A stretch of 64,000 bases of DNA from Prochlorococcus sp. AG-347-M23 (lineage in GTDB: Bacteria; Cyanobacteriota; Cyanobacteriia; PCC-6307; Cyanobiaceae). The notes beneath the pieces were generated by a model. The model was not told where the DNA came from. It saw only the letters and a program-made list of their open reading frames with translations, and did no database searches. Position 1 is the stretch's first letter. Every line of letters begins with the position of its first letter. Where the stretch lies: NCBI GenBank assembly GCA_003278855.1, contig QCCU01000008.1, positions 1 through 64,000 on the forward strand, in the 5' to 3' direction. Shown one piece after another: positions 38,460 through 48,811 of this stretch. The translations under genes were made by a program, and so were the position numbers.

Positions 38460-39752
38460 ATGGTAATGAAGGTAAATATTGTGAAAGAAAGTTTATTAAA
38501 ACCAAATAAAAAATTTACTCTCCTTAGTGCCTTTATCACTCTTCTAAATGATCGTTTAAGTGAAAGCATACTACTACCTATACTACCCTCCTTCGTTTTA
38601 CTTTTTGATTCTAAAGCAAGTACATATGGTTTATTATCATGCACTTACCAATTAGCTCAATTTACAGCTTCTCCTTTTATAGGACTTATGAGCGATAGAT
38701 ATGGAAGAAGACCTGTCACTCTTTTTTGTATTACTGGTTCAGTCATAGGAATATCAATATTATCTTTTACGGTTCTATTTAATTGGTCAAATTCAATAGC
38801 CTCTATCCCTTTATTTTTATTATTTTTAGCAAGACTAATTGACGGTTTGAGTGGGGGAACCGCAGCTACTGCAACAACAATTCTTGCAGATATTTCAAGC
38901 CCTGAAAAAAGAGCAAAAACATTTGGACTTATTGGTGTAGCTTTTGGTTTAAGTTTTTTCTTAGGTAATATTTTTGTTGTTATTTTTGCCAAAAATACAA
39001 ATAATAATTTTATTATTCCAGTTTTGATAGCCTCAATCATTCCAATAATAAATTTCCTCCTTGTATTTTTTTACCTACCGGAAACCAAGCCTAATAGTGA
39101 CTCAAATAAATCAAAACCTTTTATAAAAAACCCTTTAAAAAACCTATTTACAGTTTTCAAAGAAGAAAAAATTAAAAAATTATCATTAGCTTTTTTTATT
39201 TACTTTATTGCTTTTACTGGATTGACCAATATACTTATATTCTTCCTTCAAGAATCTTTAAACTGGACGACAAAAGCATCAAGTGGAACTCTTGTTGTAG
39301 TAGGAATAATTGCAATTATCGTTCAGGGAGGACTAATTGGGCCTCTTGTAAAACAATTTGGAGAAATGCGATTAACACTTATCGGATCAGGCTTCATTCT
39401 TATAGCATGTGCTCTTTTAATAACTGCTCCAAAAGAAAATGCGACAATTAATATTTATTCAGCTGTATCATTTTTAGCCGTTGGGGCAGGATTAATTACG
39501 CCCACCTTAAGAGCACTAATATCAAAGAAATTAGACATTGATAAACAAGGATCAATTTTAAGTAATCTTCAAGGTCTACAGAGTCTTGGGGGGGTTTTAG
39601 GAATTGCAATGGCAGGAAGGGTTTATGATAGTTTTGGTCCTAAATCTCCTTTTATAGCTGGTTCCGTTATCTTGCTTTTCATGATATACCTTATTGCAGA
39701 GGGTAAAAGTAATAATTCTTTTAATAATCAAAAATCAAAAGTATTGAAATGA
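38460..39752 (+). CDS. Major facilitator superfamily transporter (drug-efflux-like)
   Basis: This 430-residue protein has about 12 membrane segments. The MFS motif A is in GLMSDRYGRRPVTLF between segments 2 and 3, and LSGGTAATATTILADIS resembles the tetracycline/multidrug efflux branch. The substrate cannot be read from the sequence. ATG at 38460 is used, with ATG at 38466 also possible. Its stop overlaps the ppk start (ATGA), so the two are translationally coupled, although no shared function is evident. Confidence 0.85.
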   Translation: MVMKVNIVKESLLKPNKKFTLLSAFITLLNDRLSESILLPILPSFVLLFDSKASTYGLLSCTYQLAQFTASPFIGLMSDRYGRRPVTLFCITGSVIGISILSFTVLFNWSNSIASIPLFLLFLARLIDGLSGGTAATATTILADISSPEKRAKTFGLIGVAFGLSFFLGNIFVVIFAKNTNNNFIIPVLIASIIPIINFLLVFFYLPETKPNSDSNKSKPFIKNPLKNLFTVFKEEKIKKLSLAFFIYFIAFTGLTNILIFFLQESLNWTTKASSGTLVVVGIIAIIVQGGLIGPLVKQFGEMRLTLIGSGFILIACALLITAPKENATINIYSAVSFLAVGAGLITPTLRALISKKLDIDKQGSILSNLQGLQSLGGVLGIAMAGRVYDSFGPKSPFIAGSVILLFMIYLIAEGKSNNSFNNQKSKVLK

Positions 39753-41827
39753 AACGCCAGGCTGATGTTTTTATTAATAGAGAATTAAGTTGGATTGAAT
39801 TTAATAAAAGAGTTCTTCTTACTGGAATGGAAAAGGAGTACAAAATCCTAGACAAAGTAAAATTTTGTTCAATTTTTAGTAATAACCTAGATGAATTTTT
39901 TATGGTAAGAGTAGCTTCATTAAAGGCTCAAGTTGAAGCAGAAATTACTAAAAAAAGTATTGACGGACTTACCCCTAAAGAGCAATTAAAAAAAATCAAT
40001 AATGAAATAAAGAAGTTAACTATTCTCCAAGAAAACTATGTAAATAATGAATTAAAAAATGAATTAAAAGAAAAAGGTGTAATTTTAAAAAAATATAAGG
40101 ACCTAAGTGATAATCAAAGAAATTGGTGTAATAACTTCTTTACAACATCTATTTTCCCTTTATTAACTCCATTAGTTGTTGATCCGGCACATCCATTTCC
40201 TTTTATAAGTAATTTAAGTCTAAATTTAGCAGCTTTAATAAAGGATGAGGAGAATTATAAAAATCAGTTTGTCAGAGTAAAAATACCAACAAAAAATATA
40301 CCCCGATTTATAAGAATTCCCAATGAAATTACTCAACTTAGTGATGAAAGTTCTCACTATTTCATAAGTGTTGAAGATTTAATTGGGAATAATATAAATA
40401 CTTTATTTAACGGAATGGAATGTATAAATTACTCTTTTTTTAGAGTGACAAGAGATGCAGATTTAGAATTAAAAGAACTTGAAGCTGATGATCTACTTTT
40501 AGCTGTTGAACAAAGTTTGCAAAAAAGAAGATTAGGTGGAGACGTAGTTAGATTAGAAGTGGAGTCAGATATGCCAGAAAATATTCTAAAGTTACTTATT
40601 GAAAGTATCTCAATACAGAAAGAATATATATACTTTTGCAAAAGTTTATTAGGCCTAGACGATTTAAATCAGCTTACAAAAATTGATAGAGATGATTTAA
40701 AAGAAAATCTACTAATTGGAAAAACTCACCCAGAATTAAAACATTTAGATTTGCCTTCAAACAAAAACCCTAATTCTATTTTCAAGATACTTAGGAAAAA
40801 AAATATTCTGCTTCATCATCCCTATGACCTATTTAAAACTTCAGTTGAAGAATTTATAAACAGAGCAGCTGATGATCCACTTGTAATGGCTATAAAAATT
40901 ACTTTATATCGAGTATCCCAAGATTCCCCTATAATTGCAGCTTTAATGAGAGCTGCAGAGAATGGTAAAGAAGTAATGACTCTTGTTGAACTAAAAGCAA
41001 GATTTGATGAAGACAATAATATTCAATGGGCAAAACAACTTGAACAAGCTGGCATTCATGTTGTATATGGAATCATCGGATTTAAAACACATACAAAAAT
41101 AGCCTTAATAGTAAGAAAAGAGAAAGGACGATTAAGGAATTATTTCCATATTGGAACAGGAAATTATAACTCTAATACTTCAAAGTTTTATACAGATTTA
41201 GGATTACTTTCAACGGATCCTGATATTGCATCTGATTTGCTTGAGTTATTTAACTACTTATCTGGTTTTTCTAAACAAAAAAGTTATCAAAAGTTATTAG
41301 TTTCTCCTTCATCGATGAGAAAGAAATTTATATTTCTGATAAAGAGAGAAATTAAAAATGCAGAGGACGGCAAAAAAGCCGAAATAATCGCAAAAATGAA
41401 TTCTTTAGTAGACCCAGAAATAATTAAACTGCTTTATTTAGCTTCAGACTCAGGTGTAAAAATTAGCCTCATCATAAGAGGTATTTGTTGCCTATATCCC
41501 CATAGAAAAAATTTAAGTGAAAATATTAAAGTTATAAGCATTATTGGCCATTTTCTTGAACACTCAAGAATTTTTTGGTTTTGTAATAACGGGGATAATG
41601 AGGTTTTTATAGGGAGTGCAGATTGGATGAGAAGAAATCTTGATAGAAGAATAGAAGCTGTTACTCCTATAGAGGATTATGAATTGAAATCTAAAATATA
41701 CACCCTTTTGCAAACTTACATTAAAGATGATTACTTTTCTTGGATAATGAAAGATGATGGTTCATATTCGAAATATGAATTAAATTCATCGCATAATCGT
41801 TCGCAAATCGACCTCATAGAAAAATAA
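39749..41827 (+). CDS. ppk: Polyphosphate kinase
   Basis: This 692-residue Ppk1 reversibly makes polyphosphate from ATP. The start FINRELSWIEFNKRVL and SNNLDEFFMVRVASLKAQVE are typical. The autophosphorylated histidine is in GFKTHTKIALIV, and the second conserved histidine is in FLEHSRIFWF. FHIGTGNYNSNTSKFYTDLG is also a family signature. It is the normal length for Ppk1. It is translationally coupled to the upstream transporter and followed by a 205-base AT-rich gap before the sigma factor gene. Confidence 0.96.
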   Translation: MKRQADVFINRELSWIEFNKRVLLTGMEKEYKILDKVKFCSIFSNNLDEFFMVRVASLKAQVEAEITKKSIDGLTPKEQLKKINNEIKKLTILQENYVNNELKNELKEKGVILKKYKDLSDNQRNWCNNFFTTSIFPLLTPLVVDPAHPFPFISNLSLNLAALIKDEENYKNQFVRVKIPTKNIPRFIRIPNEITQLSDESSHYFISVEDLIGNNINTLFNGMECINYSFFRVTRDADLELKELEADDLLLAVEQSLQKRRLGGDVVRLEVESDMPENILKLLIESISIQKEYIYFCKSLLGLDDLNQLTKIDRDDLKENLLIGKTHPELKHLDLPSNKNPNSIFKILRKKNILLHHPYDLFKTSVEEFINRAADDPLVMAIKITLYRVSQDSPIIAALMRAAENGKEVMTLVELKARFDEDNNIQWAKQLEQAGIHVVYGIIGFKTHTKIALIVRKEKGRLRNYFHIGTGNYNSNTSKFYTDLGLLSTDPDIASDLLELFNYLSGFSKQKSYQKLLVSPSSMRKKFIFLIKREIKNAEDGKKAEIIAKMNSLVDPEIIKLLYLASDSGVKISLIIRGICCLYPHRKNLSENIKVISIIGHFLEHSRIFWFCNNGDNEVFIGSADWMRRNLDRRIEAVTPIEDYELKSKIYTLLQTYIKDDYFSWIMKDDGSYSKYELNSSHNRSQIDLIEK

Positions 41828-42021
41828 AATTAATATTGATTTTTACAACATTTAAAAAAATACTTAATATTTTAAATTTTTTTTATTTTTTATAAAATCA
41901 TCTCATATCAACGGATTTCAAGAAATAAGCTTTAAAAAAAAAATTATTGTCTTTAAAATTTCAACGTAAAAGTAGTTTTTATTTCAATTTCAGTGCTAGC
42001 TTTTTAAAAAATCCATTATTT

Positions 42022-42027
42022 AGGAGG
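42022..42027 (+). promoter_or_regulatory. Consensus ribosome-binding site of the sigma factor gene
   Basis: AGGAGG sits 8 bases before the ATG at 42036 and 5 before the GTG at 42033, so it supports the ATG. Such a full Shine-Dalgarno is uncommon among the genes here. The preceding gap (41828-42021) is extremely AT-rich, with TATAAAAT at about 41890; no convincing -35/-10 pair or RNA structure was identified. Confidence 0.5.
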
Positions 42028-42035
42028 CCAGGGTG

Positions 42036-43055
42036 ATGGGGATCCCTCTGGAATCTGCGAAAAGCTCTTCAAATAATAATTTTGATGAGCCAAGATTACC
42101 AAACACTGCGGGCAAGTCTCGCAAAACGAAATCCAGTCTTACGGCAAAACAAAGCCAAAAAAAATCTGGCAGACTCGCTTCAGATTCTATTGGCTATTAC
42201 TTAAGTAGCATTGGAAGAGTACCTCTTTTGACTCCAGCAGAGGAAATAGAGTTAGCTCATCATGTTCAGAACATGAAAAAGTTGTTACAAATTCCTGAAA
42301 CTGATAGAACCCAACGAAATCTTTATCAAATTAAGATTGGCAAAAGAGCAAGAGATAGAATGATGGCAGCTAATCTAAGGCTCGTTGTATCGGTTGCAAA
42401 AAAATACCAAAACCAAGGACTTGAATTATTAGATCTTGTCCAGGAAGGAGCTATTGGCCTTGAAAGGGCTGTAGATAAATTTGATCCTGCTATGGGATAT
42501 AAATTTTCAACTTATGCTTACTGGTGGATTAGACAAGGAATGACGAGGGCAATTGATAACAGTGCTAGAACCATCCGTTTGCCTATTCACATAAGTGAAA
42601 AACTGTCCAAAATGAGAAGAGTCTCTAGAGAATTATCACATAAATTTGGCAGACAACCTACAAGATTGGAAATGGCAACTGAGATGGGAATTGATCAAAA
42701 AGATTTAGAAGATTTAATTTCTCAAAGTGCTCCTTGCGCCTCACTAGATGCACATGCAAGAGGGGAAGAAGACAGAAGTACTCTTGGTGAACTCATACCT
42801 GATCCAAACTGTGAAGAGCCTATGGAGGGTATGGATAGAACTATTCAAAAAGAGCATTTAGGAACTTGGCTTTCTCAATTAAATGAAAGAGAGCAAAAAA
42901 TCATGAAGCTCAGATTTGGGCTAGATGGTGCAGAACCATTAACACTCGCAGAAATCGGAAGACAAATTAATGTTTCACGAGAAAGAGTAAGGCAACTTGA
43001 AGCTAAAGCAATATTAAAGCTTCGAGTAATGACAACTCATCAAAAAGCAGCTTAA
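42036..43055 (+). CDS. RNA polymerase sigma factor, RpoD-like group 2
   Basis: This roughly 339-residue sigma-70 protein has region 1.2 (DSIGYYLSSIGRVPLLTPAE) and region 2 (AANLRLVVSVAKKYQNQGLE, FSTYAYWWIRQGMTRAI). Region 3 and region 4 with the helix-turn-helix (LTLAEIGRQINVSRERVRQL) follow. It lacks the long N-terminal extension of a primary sigma, so it fits the non-essential group 2 sigmas used by cyanobacteria in stress, light or diel responses. Which of several paralogues it is cannot be fixed by eye. ATG at 42036 is chosen from the AGGAGG spacing. Confidence 0.92.
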   Translation: MGIPLESAKSSSNNNFDEPRLPNTAGKSRKTKSSLTAKQSQKKSGRLASDSIGYYLSSIGRVPLLTPAEEIELAHHVQNMKKLLQIPETDRTQRNLYQIKIGKRARDRMMAANLRLVVSVAKKYQNQGLELLDLVQEGAIGLERAVDKFDPAMGYKFSTYAYWWIRQGMTRAIDNSARTIRLPIHISEKLSKMRRVSRELSHKFGRQPTRLEMATEMGIDQKDLEDLISQSAPCASLDAHARGEEDRSTLGELIPDPNCEEPMEGMDRTIQKEHLGTWLSQLNEREQKIMKLRFGLDGAEPLTLAEIGRQINVSRERVRQLEAKAILKLRVMTTHQKAA

Positions 43056-43060
43056 AGAAA

Positions 43061-43702
43061 TTGATAAAATTTACCGTAATTTTATTATATTTATTTTTAA
43101 TTTTTTTAATATCAATAGTTTTTAAAAAATATAATGAAGATAGCAGAGAAATCGTCAGAAAAATAATACATATTGGAATAGGACCTTTAATACCAATTGC
43201 TCAATTTTTAAAAATTAATCAAAACTCTGCTCTAATTTTTACAGGAATTGTTTCATTAATGGTTTTCATCAATTACAACTATAAATTATTTCCAACAATT
43301 GAGGATGTTGAGAGAAAAAGTTATGGGACATTATTTTATTGTCTAAGTTTATTTATTTTGATTTATCTTTTCTGGGATAAAGATCCATATGCACTAATTA
43401 GTGGATTTTTCATAATGACTTTTGGTGATGGATTAGCTGGATTAATAGGAAAAAGCTTTAACTCACAAAGTTGGATTTTTTTTCAACAAAAAAAATCTTT
43501 ATATGGAACCATAACGATGTTTTTAACAAGTTTGATCGTAATTTGCTCAATAGGATACTCTCAACAAAATAGTCTAAATTTAAATTATTTTACAATAGCT
43601 TTTATTGCGACTTTGCTCGAACAATTTAGTGTTCTAGGAATAGATAATTTCATTGTTCCAATCTCTTCAGCATTATTTTTTAATTTTTTAATAACTAGCT
43701 AA
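43061..43702 (+). CDS. Phytol/dolichol kinase-like membrane protein
   Basis: This 213-residue protein has about six to seven membrane segments. The motifs EIVRKIIHIGIGP and MTFGDGLAGLIGKSF resemble VTE5-type phytol kinases, which phosphorylate phytol released from chlorophyll with CTP. A phytol-salvage role for chlorophyll or prenyl lipids is reasonable in a phototroph but not proven. The start is TTG, 5 bases after the sigma factor stop, so expression is probably coupled to it. The last 8 bases overlap the convergent DAHP synthase gene. Confidence 0.7.
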   Translation: MIKFTVILLYLFLIFLISIVFKKYNEDSREIVRKIIHIGIGPLIPIAQFLKINQNSALIFTGIVSLMVFINYNYKLFPTIEDVERKSYGTLFYCLSLFILIYLFWDKDPYALISGFFIMTFGDGLAGLIGKSFNSQSWIFFQQKKSLYGTITMFLTSLIVICSIGYSQQNSLNLNYFTIAFIATLLEQFSVLGIDNFIVPISSALFFNFLITS

Positions 43703-44762
43703 CTGAATCGTATAAAATAGCGATTAATTCTTTTGTTGTTTCTATATCTATACATGCATCTGTAATGCTTCTGCCAAACTGGAGATCTTCTTTTTTTAAA
43801 AGTTTTTGATTTCCTTCCTTCAAATGACTTTCAAGCATAACTCCTAAAATATTTTTTTCACCATTACTAATTTGAGAAGCTACATTTTTTAGCACTTCCG
43901 ACTGTTTTCGGAAATCTTTATTGGAATTTCCATGACTACAATCAATCATAACTTTATGGGGAAGATTACACTGCCTCAATTCTGCTGAAATTCTTTGTAC
44001 ATGATCACTTTCGAAATTTGGGCCTTTTGAACCGCCCCTTAAAACTATATGTCCATCTGGATTTCCTGTAGTATTAACTATAGAAGCCATTCCATTTTCA
44101 TTTACACCTAAGAAGTGATGGGATTTTGAAGCTGACTGCATTGCATTAATTGCAGTAGTAAAAGAACCATCCGTTCCATTTTTAAAGCCTATAGGCATTG
44201 ATAATCCTGATGCCATTTCTCTATGAGTTTGACTTTCTGTAGTCCGCGCACCTATAGCTGTCCAACTTATTAAGTCGGCAATGTATTGAGGAACAATTGG
44301 ATCTAATAATTCTGTAGCAGAAGGTATGCCACGAATTGCTAAATATGAAAGCAAACTTCTTGCCCTTCTTAAACCAGTATTAATATCATAAGAATCATCT
44401 AGATGAGGATCATTTATCAATCCCTTCCAACCAATAGTTGTTCTTGGTTTTTCAAAATATACTCTCATAATTATTTCTAATTTATCTTTATAATTTTCTC
44501 GGAATTTTTGAATATATTTTGAATATTCCTTTGCAGCCTCAAGATCATGAATTGAACATGGACCCACAATAACTAAAAGCTTCTGATCATTATGATGCAA
44601 AATATTTTGTATCGATCTTCTTGTTTTAGATACTGTATTAGCAGAGTCGTGATCTAAAGGTATATCATTATGTAATCTGCTTGGAGGTATTAATGGACGT
44701 GTTTCAAGAACATGTAAATCTGATGTCTTTTCTAAAGCTGAATTATTTGATGATGTCGTCAT
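43695..44762 (-). CDS. 3-deoxy-7-phosphoheptulonate (DAHP) synthase, class I
   Basis: This 355-residue enzyme condenses erythrose-4-phosphate and phosphoenolpyruvate to open the shikimate pathway. Class I (AroFGH-type) signatures are VIVGPCSIHDLEAAKEY, VYFEKPRTTIGWKGLINDP and GARTTESQTHREMASGLSM. The metal-binding histidine is in VMIDCSHGNSNKDFRKQ. The N-terminus has the regulatory-type extension of this class, but which aromatic amino acid inhibits it cannot be read reliably. It overlaps the phytol-kinase-like gene by 8 bases and diverges from acnB. Confidence 0.93.
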   Translation of the reverse strand: MTTSSNNSALEKTSDLHVLETRPLIPPSRLHNDIPLDHDSANTVSKTRRSIQNILHHNDQKLLVIVGPCSIHDLEAAKEYSKYIQKFRENYKDKLEIIMRVYFEKPRTTIGWKGLINDPHLDDSYDINTGLRRARSLLSYLAIRGIPSATELLDPIVPQYIADLISWTAIGARTTESQTHREMASGLSMPIGFKNGTDGSFTTAINAMQSASKSHHFLGVNENGMASIVNTTGNPDGHIVLRGGSKGPNFESDHVQRISAELRQCNLPHKVMIDCSHGNSNKDFRKQSEVLKNVASQISNGEKNILGVMLESHLKEGNQKLLKKEDLQFGRSITDACIDIETTKELIAILYDSVS

Positions 44763-44859
44763 TGATTAATTAAGAAGTTTGAATATTTAAAAAAGCATTT
44801 ATGAATACTCTCCTTTTCAATATTAAAAATAACAATAGATTAGGCATTAAACCTTACTA

Positions 44860-47433
44860 ATGAAGAATTTGGAAACATTGCTAAAAGATTATGCAGATCA
44901 TGTAGCTGAAAGAGCTGCCAAAGGTATACCTCCTTTACCTTTAAATGCTGAACAAACAAATTGTATTACAAAATTATTAGAACAAGATAGTACTGACGAT
45001 TCATCTTATTTACTTGATTTACTCATAAATAGAGTACCTCCGGGAGTTGATGAGGCTGCTTACGTAAAAGCAAGCTGGCTTACGGCTATTGTTAATTCCG
45101 AAAAATATTGCAAATCAATTAATCCCGAAAAAGCAATTGAAATACTAGGAACAATGATAGGCGGATACAATGTAAATTCTTTGGTTGAGATACTTAAAGG
45201 AGAAAATAGTTTACTCGCAAAAAAAGCAGCAGAAGTTTTAAAAAATATTATTCTTGTTTATGACTCGGCTAATGAAATTTATGAATTATCTCAAAATAAT
45301 ATTTATGCTAAAGAAGTTGTAAATAGTTGGGCAAATGCAGAATGGTTCATAAATAAAAAAGTTCTGGAGAAAGAGATTACTTGTTTAGTATTTAAAGTTG
45401 ACGGTGAGACAAACACAGATGACTTATCTCCAGCTGTACATGCAACAACACGCCCGGATATTCCAATGCATGCATTAGCAATGTTGGAATTTAAAAAACC
45501 TGATGGACTAAAGATTCTTGATAATTTAAAAAAGCAAAATTTACCCATAGCTTATGTTGGAGATGTTGTTGGAACGGGGAGTTCTAGAAAATCTGCTATT
45601 AATTCACTCATTTGGCATATAGGAGAAGATATCGCTTTTGTTCCCAACAAAAAAACAGGTGGAATAATAATTGGCAGCAAAATAGCCCCAATTTTCTTCA
45701 ATACTGCACAAGATTCAGGAGCTTTACCTATAGAAGCTGACGTATCTCAAATGAAAACAGGAGATGTTATTAAAATATATCCTTATAAAGGGATTATTAA
45801 AAAAATTGAAAAAGATTCAAATACTGAAGAATTAATAAGCAAATTCGAGTTGTATCCATCAACTCTTACTGATGAAATTCAAGCTGGCGGAAGAATTAAT
45901 CTTATGATTGGAAGATCTCTTACAGACAAAATTAGAAACAAATTAGATTATCAACCAAGTGAAGTATTTACGAGACCACAAAATCCAACCGAAAGTAGTG
46001 CCGGATTTACTCAAGCTCAAAAAATAGTAGGCAAAGCATGCGGTTTAGATGGGGTTAGGCCAGGAATGACCTGTGAGCCAATTATGACCACAGTTGGTAG
46101 TCAAGATACTACTGGGCCAATGACTAGAGATGAATTAAAAGAACTAGCTTGTTTAGGATTTACTGCAGATTTAGTGATGCAAAGTTTTTGTCATACAGCT
46201 GCATATCCTAAACCAATTGATCTACTTACCCATAAAGAATTACCTGATTTTATATCTCAAAGAGGTGGAGTAGCTCTTAAGCCTGGAGACGGCATAATTC
46301 ATAGCTGGCTTAACAGAATGCTTCTCCCTGATACTGTTGGCACAGGTGGAGATAGTCATACAAGATTTCCTCTTGGCATTTCATTCCCTGGAGGCTCAGG
46401 CATTGTTGCATTTGCCGCTGCAATAGGATCAATGCCATTAAATATGCCGGGATCTGTGCTGGTTAAATTTAAGGGAGACTTATTACCAGGAATTACTCTT
46501 AGAGATTTAGTTAATGCAATCCCTCTCTTCGCAATTAAAAAAGGACTATTAACTGTTGAGAAAGAAAATAAGAAAAATATATTCAACGGGAAAATTATGG
46601 AAATTGAGGGATTACCAAACCTAAAGCTTGAACAAGCTTTTGAACTTACTGATGCTACTGCTGAACGCTCATGCGCTGGTAGCACAATACTTTTATCCCA
46701 AGAAACTGTTCAAGAATATTTAAAAAGCAATATTTGCCTGCTAGAAAAAATGATTGAGAGCAATTATGAAGATTCAAAATCGATTTCAAGAAGAATAAAT
46801 GATATGAAAAATTGGTTAAAAAAACCATCATTAATTCAACCAGATTCAAACGCTAAGTATGAAGAAATTATTGAAATTGATTTAGCAAAAGTAACACAAC
46901 CTATAGTTGCTTGTCCTAATGATCCAGATAATGTAAAAGAAATTATTGATGTTGCAAATACAAATATTGACGAGGTTTTTATAGGTTCTTGCATGACAAA
47001 TATTGGGCATTACAGGGCAGCTGCAAAAGTTCTTGAAGGAGTACAAAATTTAAAAGCTAAATTATGGATTTGTCCACCAACAAAGATGGATGAAGAAACT
47101 CTAAAAGCTGAAGGCTATTATAAAATATTTGAAGATTGTGGTGCAAGATTAGAGTTGCCAGGCTGTTCTTTATGTATGGGAAATCAAGCTAGAGTTGATG
47201 AAGGTTCTGTAGTATTTTCTACCAGTACTAGAAATTTTGACAATAGACTTGGCAAGAATGCGCAAGTATTCTTAGGGAGTGCAGAATTGGCAGCAGTTTG
47301 TGCACTGCTTGGGAAAATACCTGAAATAGAAGAATATCAGGATATTACTAAAAATAAAATTAATCCATATTCAGATGAACTTTATCGCTATCTTCAATTT
47401 GATGAAATACACGATTTCAGCTTGACAAAGTAA
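44860..47433 (+). CDS. acnB: Aconitate hydratase B
   Basis: This complete 857-residue AcnB-type aconitase interconverts citrate and isocitrate using a [4Fe-4S] cluster. It has the HEAT-like N-terminal domain specific to AcnB, TDDLSPAVHATTRPDIPMHA, and SVLV-KFKGDLLPGITLRDLV near the substrate region. The cluster cysteines include GSCMTNIGHYRAAAK and LPGCSLCMGNQARV. The length is typical of AcnB. It supplies 2-oxoglutarate for nitrogen assimilation through the incomplete TCA branch. The ClC gene starts 9 bases downstream. Confidence 0.97.
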   Translation: MKNLETLLKDYADHVAERAAKGIPPLPLNAEQTNCITKLLEQDSTDDSSYLLDLLINRVPPGVDEAAYVKASWLTAIVNSEKYCKSINPEKAIEILGTMIGGYNVNSLVEILKGENSLLAKKAAEVLKNIILVYDSANEIYELSQNNIYAKEVVNSWANAEWFINKKVLEKEITCLVFKVDGETNTDDLSPAVHATTRPDIPMHALAMLEFKKPDGLKILDNLKKQNLPIAYVGDVVGTGSSRKSAINSLIWHIGEDIAFVPNKKTGGIIIGSKIAPIFFNTAQDSGALPIEADVSQMKTGDVIKIYPYKGIIKKIEKDSNTEELISKFELYPSTLTDEIQAGGRINLMIGRSLTDKIRNKLDYQPSEVFTRPQNPTESSAGFTQAQKIVGKACGLDGVRPGMTCEPIMTTVGSQDTTGPMTRDELKELACLGFTADLVMQSFCHTAAYPKPIDLLTHKELPDFISQRGGVALKPGDGIIHSWLNRMLLPDTVGTGGDSHTRFPLGISFPGGSGIVAFAAAIGSMPLNMPGSVLVKFKGDLLPGITLRDLVNAIPLFAIKKGLLTVEKENKKNIFNGKIMEIEGLPNLKLEQAFELTDATAERSCAGSTILLSQETVQEYLKSNICLLEKMIESNYEDSKSISRRINDMKNWLKKPSLIQPDSNAKYEEIIEIDLAKVTQPIVACPNDPDNVKEIIDVANTNIDEVFIGSCMTNIGHYRAAAKVLEGVQNLKAKLWICPPTKMDEETLKAEGYYKIFEDCGARLELPGCSLCMGNQARVDEGSVVFSTSTRNFDNRLGKNAQVFLGSAELAAVCALLGKIPEIEEYQDITKNKINPYSDELYRYLQFDEIHDFSLTK

Positions 47434-47442
47434 TCATGGACC

Positions 47443-48801
47443 ATGCCAAACTTTATAAAAGATAATATTCAAAAAACAAGTAATAATTCCTCTCGTAGCA
47501 TCAAAAAATTATTAAAACAAAGATCTCTAGTCGTTGCATTTTCTCTCTTATTAACAGGACTAGGGGCTTCAATTACAAGCATATCTTTTAAAACTGGAAT
47601 CTATTTTATTAATAATTGGAGATTAGCATTATTAGACCAATTCCCATCTATTACGGTCTTACCTATTTTTGGAGCTCTAGGAGGAGCTATTGCAGGATAT
47701 TTGATAAAAAATATAGCACCTGCCGCAAAAGGTTCAGGTGTGAGTCAAATCATGGGTTTCTTAAGGCATAAAAAAGTTCCAATGAATTTAAAAGTAGGAT
47801 TAGTAAAGCTCATATCAGGAATTATTGCGATTGGTAGTGGATTTCCTTTGGGTCCAGAAGGTCCATCAGTTCAAATGGGAGGATCCGTAGCTTGGCAAAT
47901 GGCCAAGTGGCTCAAAGCTCCTACAGCTTTCAGAAGAGTAATAGTAGCAGCAGGTGGTGGTGCTGGAATAGCTGCAGTATTTAGCGCTCCATTAGGAGGG
48001 TTTATTTATGCAATAGAGGAGTTATTAAACTCTGCTAGACCAGTAATTTTATTATTAGTAGTAATTACAACTTTTATTGCAGATTCATCTGCTGATATTA
48101 TTCAAGCCTTGGGTTTAGATCCTAAAGCAGGAGGCTTTGATTTTAACCTCGGATTTTTGATTCAAAAAGAATATGACCCATCAGTTTTTTTCTTACCTGT
48201 AGATTTTATTTACTTAGTTTTACTAGGAATAATTATTGGGATATTTGCAGAATTGTACAGCAGATATGTTTTGTTAATGCAAAATCTTGGAAAAAAGTGG
48301 TATCAAAATAAATTTGTTTTAAAAATGAGTATCTGTGGACTTATTTTAGGAAGTATCTACTCTTTTTTACCCAGTACATTTCATAATTTAGATGAATTAC
48401 AGAAAATAATAGCTGAACAAAATACAAGTATTGGAATTGCTTTATTAGCAGTTTTAGTATTATTTATCACTACAGGTTTAGCTGCAGCATCCGGAGCTCC
48501 TGGAGGATTATTCTATCCAATGCTTACTTTAGGAGGATCAATCGGACTAATAATGGGGAGCTGGGTGGAAATTGCTACAGGACATGCACCTAGTACATAC
48601 ATTTTTGCGGGAATGGGCGCTTTCGTAGCAGGATGTTCGAGAACGCCAATAACAGCAATGTTTTTAGCTTTTGCTTTAACAAAAAATTTATTAATTATGA
48701 AACCTGTGTTAATCAGCTGCATTGCCAGTTTCTTGGTAGCAAGAGCTTTTAATGAAGAATCAATTTATGAAAGACAAATACAAATTGAATTAGAAGACTA
48801 A
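47443..48801 (+). CDS. ClC-family chloride channel/transporter
   Basis: This 452-residue membrane protein has the ClC selectivity-filter motifs: GSGVSQIM (GSGxPE-like), PLGPEGPSVQMGGS with the gating glutamate, and ASGAPGGLFYPMLTLG (GxFxP). The APLGGFIYAIEE segment carries the glutamate that in proton-coupled ClC proteins serves the H+ pathway, suggesting an antiporter. The C-terminus lacks CBS domains. Physiological roles in picocyanobacteria (ion or pH balance in seawater) are inferred. It sits between acnB (9 bases) and the convergent purU (10 bases). Confidence 0.9.
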   Translation: MPNFIKDNIQKTSNNSSRSIKKLLKQRSLVVAFSLLLTGLGASITSISFKTGIYFINNWRLALLDQFPSITVLPIFGALGGAIAGYLIKNIAPAAKGSGVSQIMGFLRHKKVPMNLKVGLVKLISGIIAIGSGFPLGPEGPSVQMGGSVAWQMAKWLKAPTAFRRVIVAAGGGAGIAAVFSAPLGGFIYAIEELLNSARPVILLLVVITTFIADSSADIIQALGLDPKAGGFDFNLGFLIQKEYDPSVFFLPVDFIYLVLLGIIIGIFAELYSRYVLLMQNLGKKWYQNKFVLKMSICGLILGSIYSFLPSTFHNLDELQKIIAEQNTSIGIALLAVLVLFITTGLAAASGAPGGLFYPMLTLGGSIGLIMGSWVEIATGHAPSTYIFAGMGAFVAGCSRTPITAMFLAFALTKNLLIMKPVLISCIASFLVARAFNEESIYERQIQIELED

Positions 48802-48811
48802 TAAACTATCT

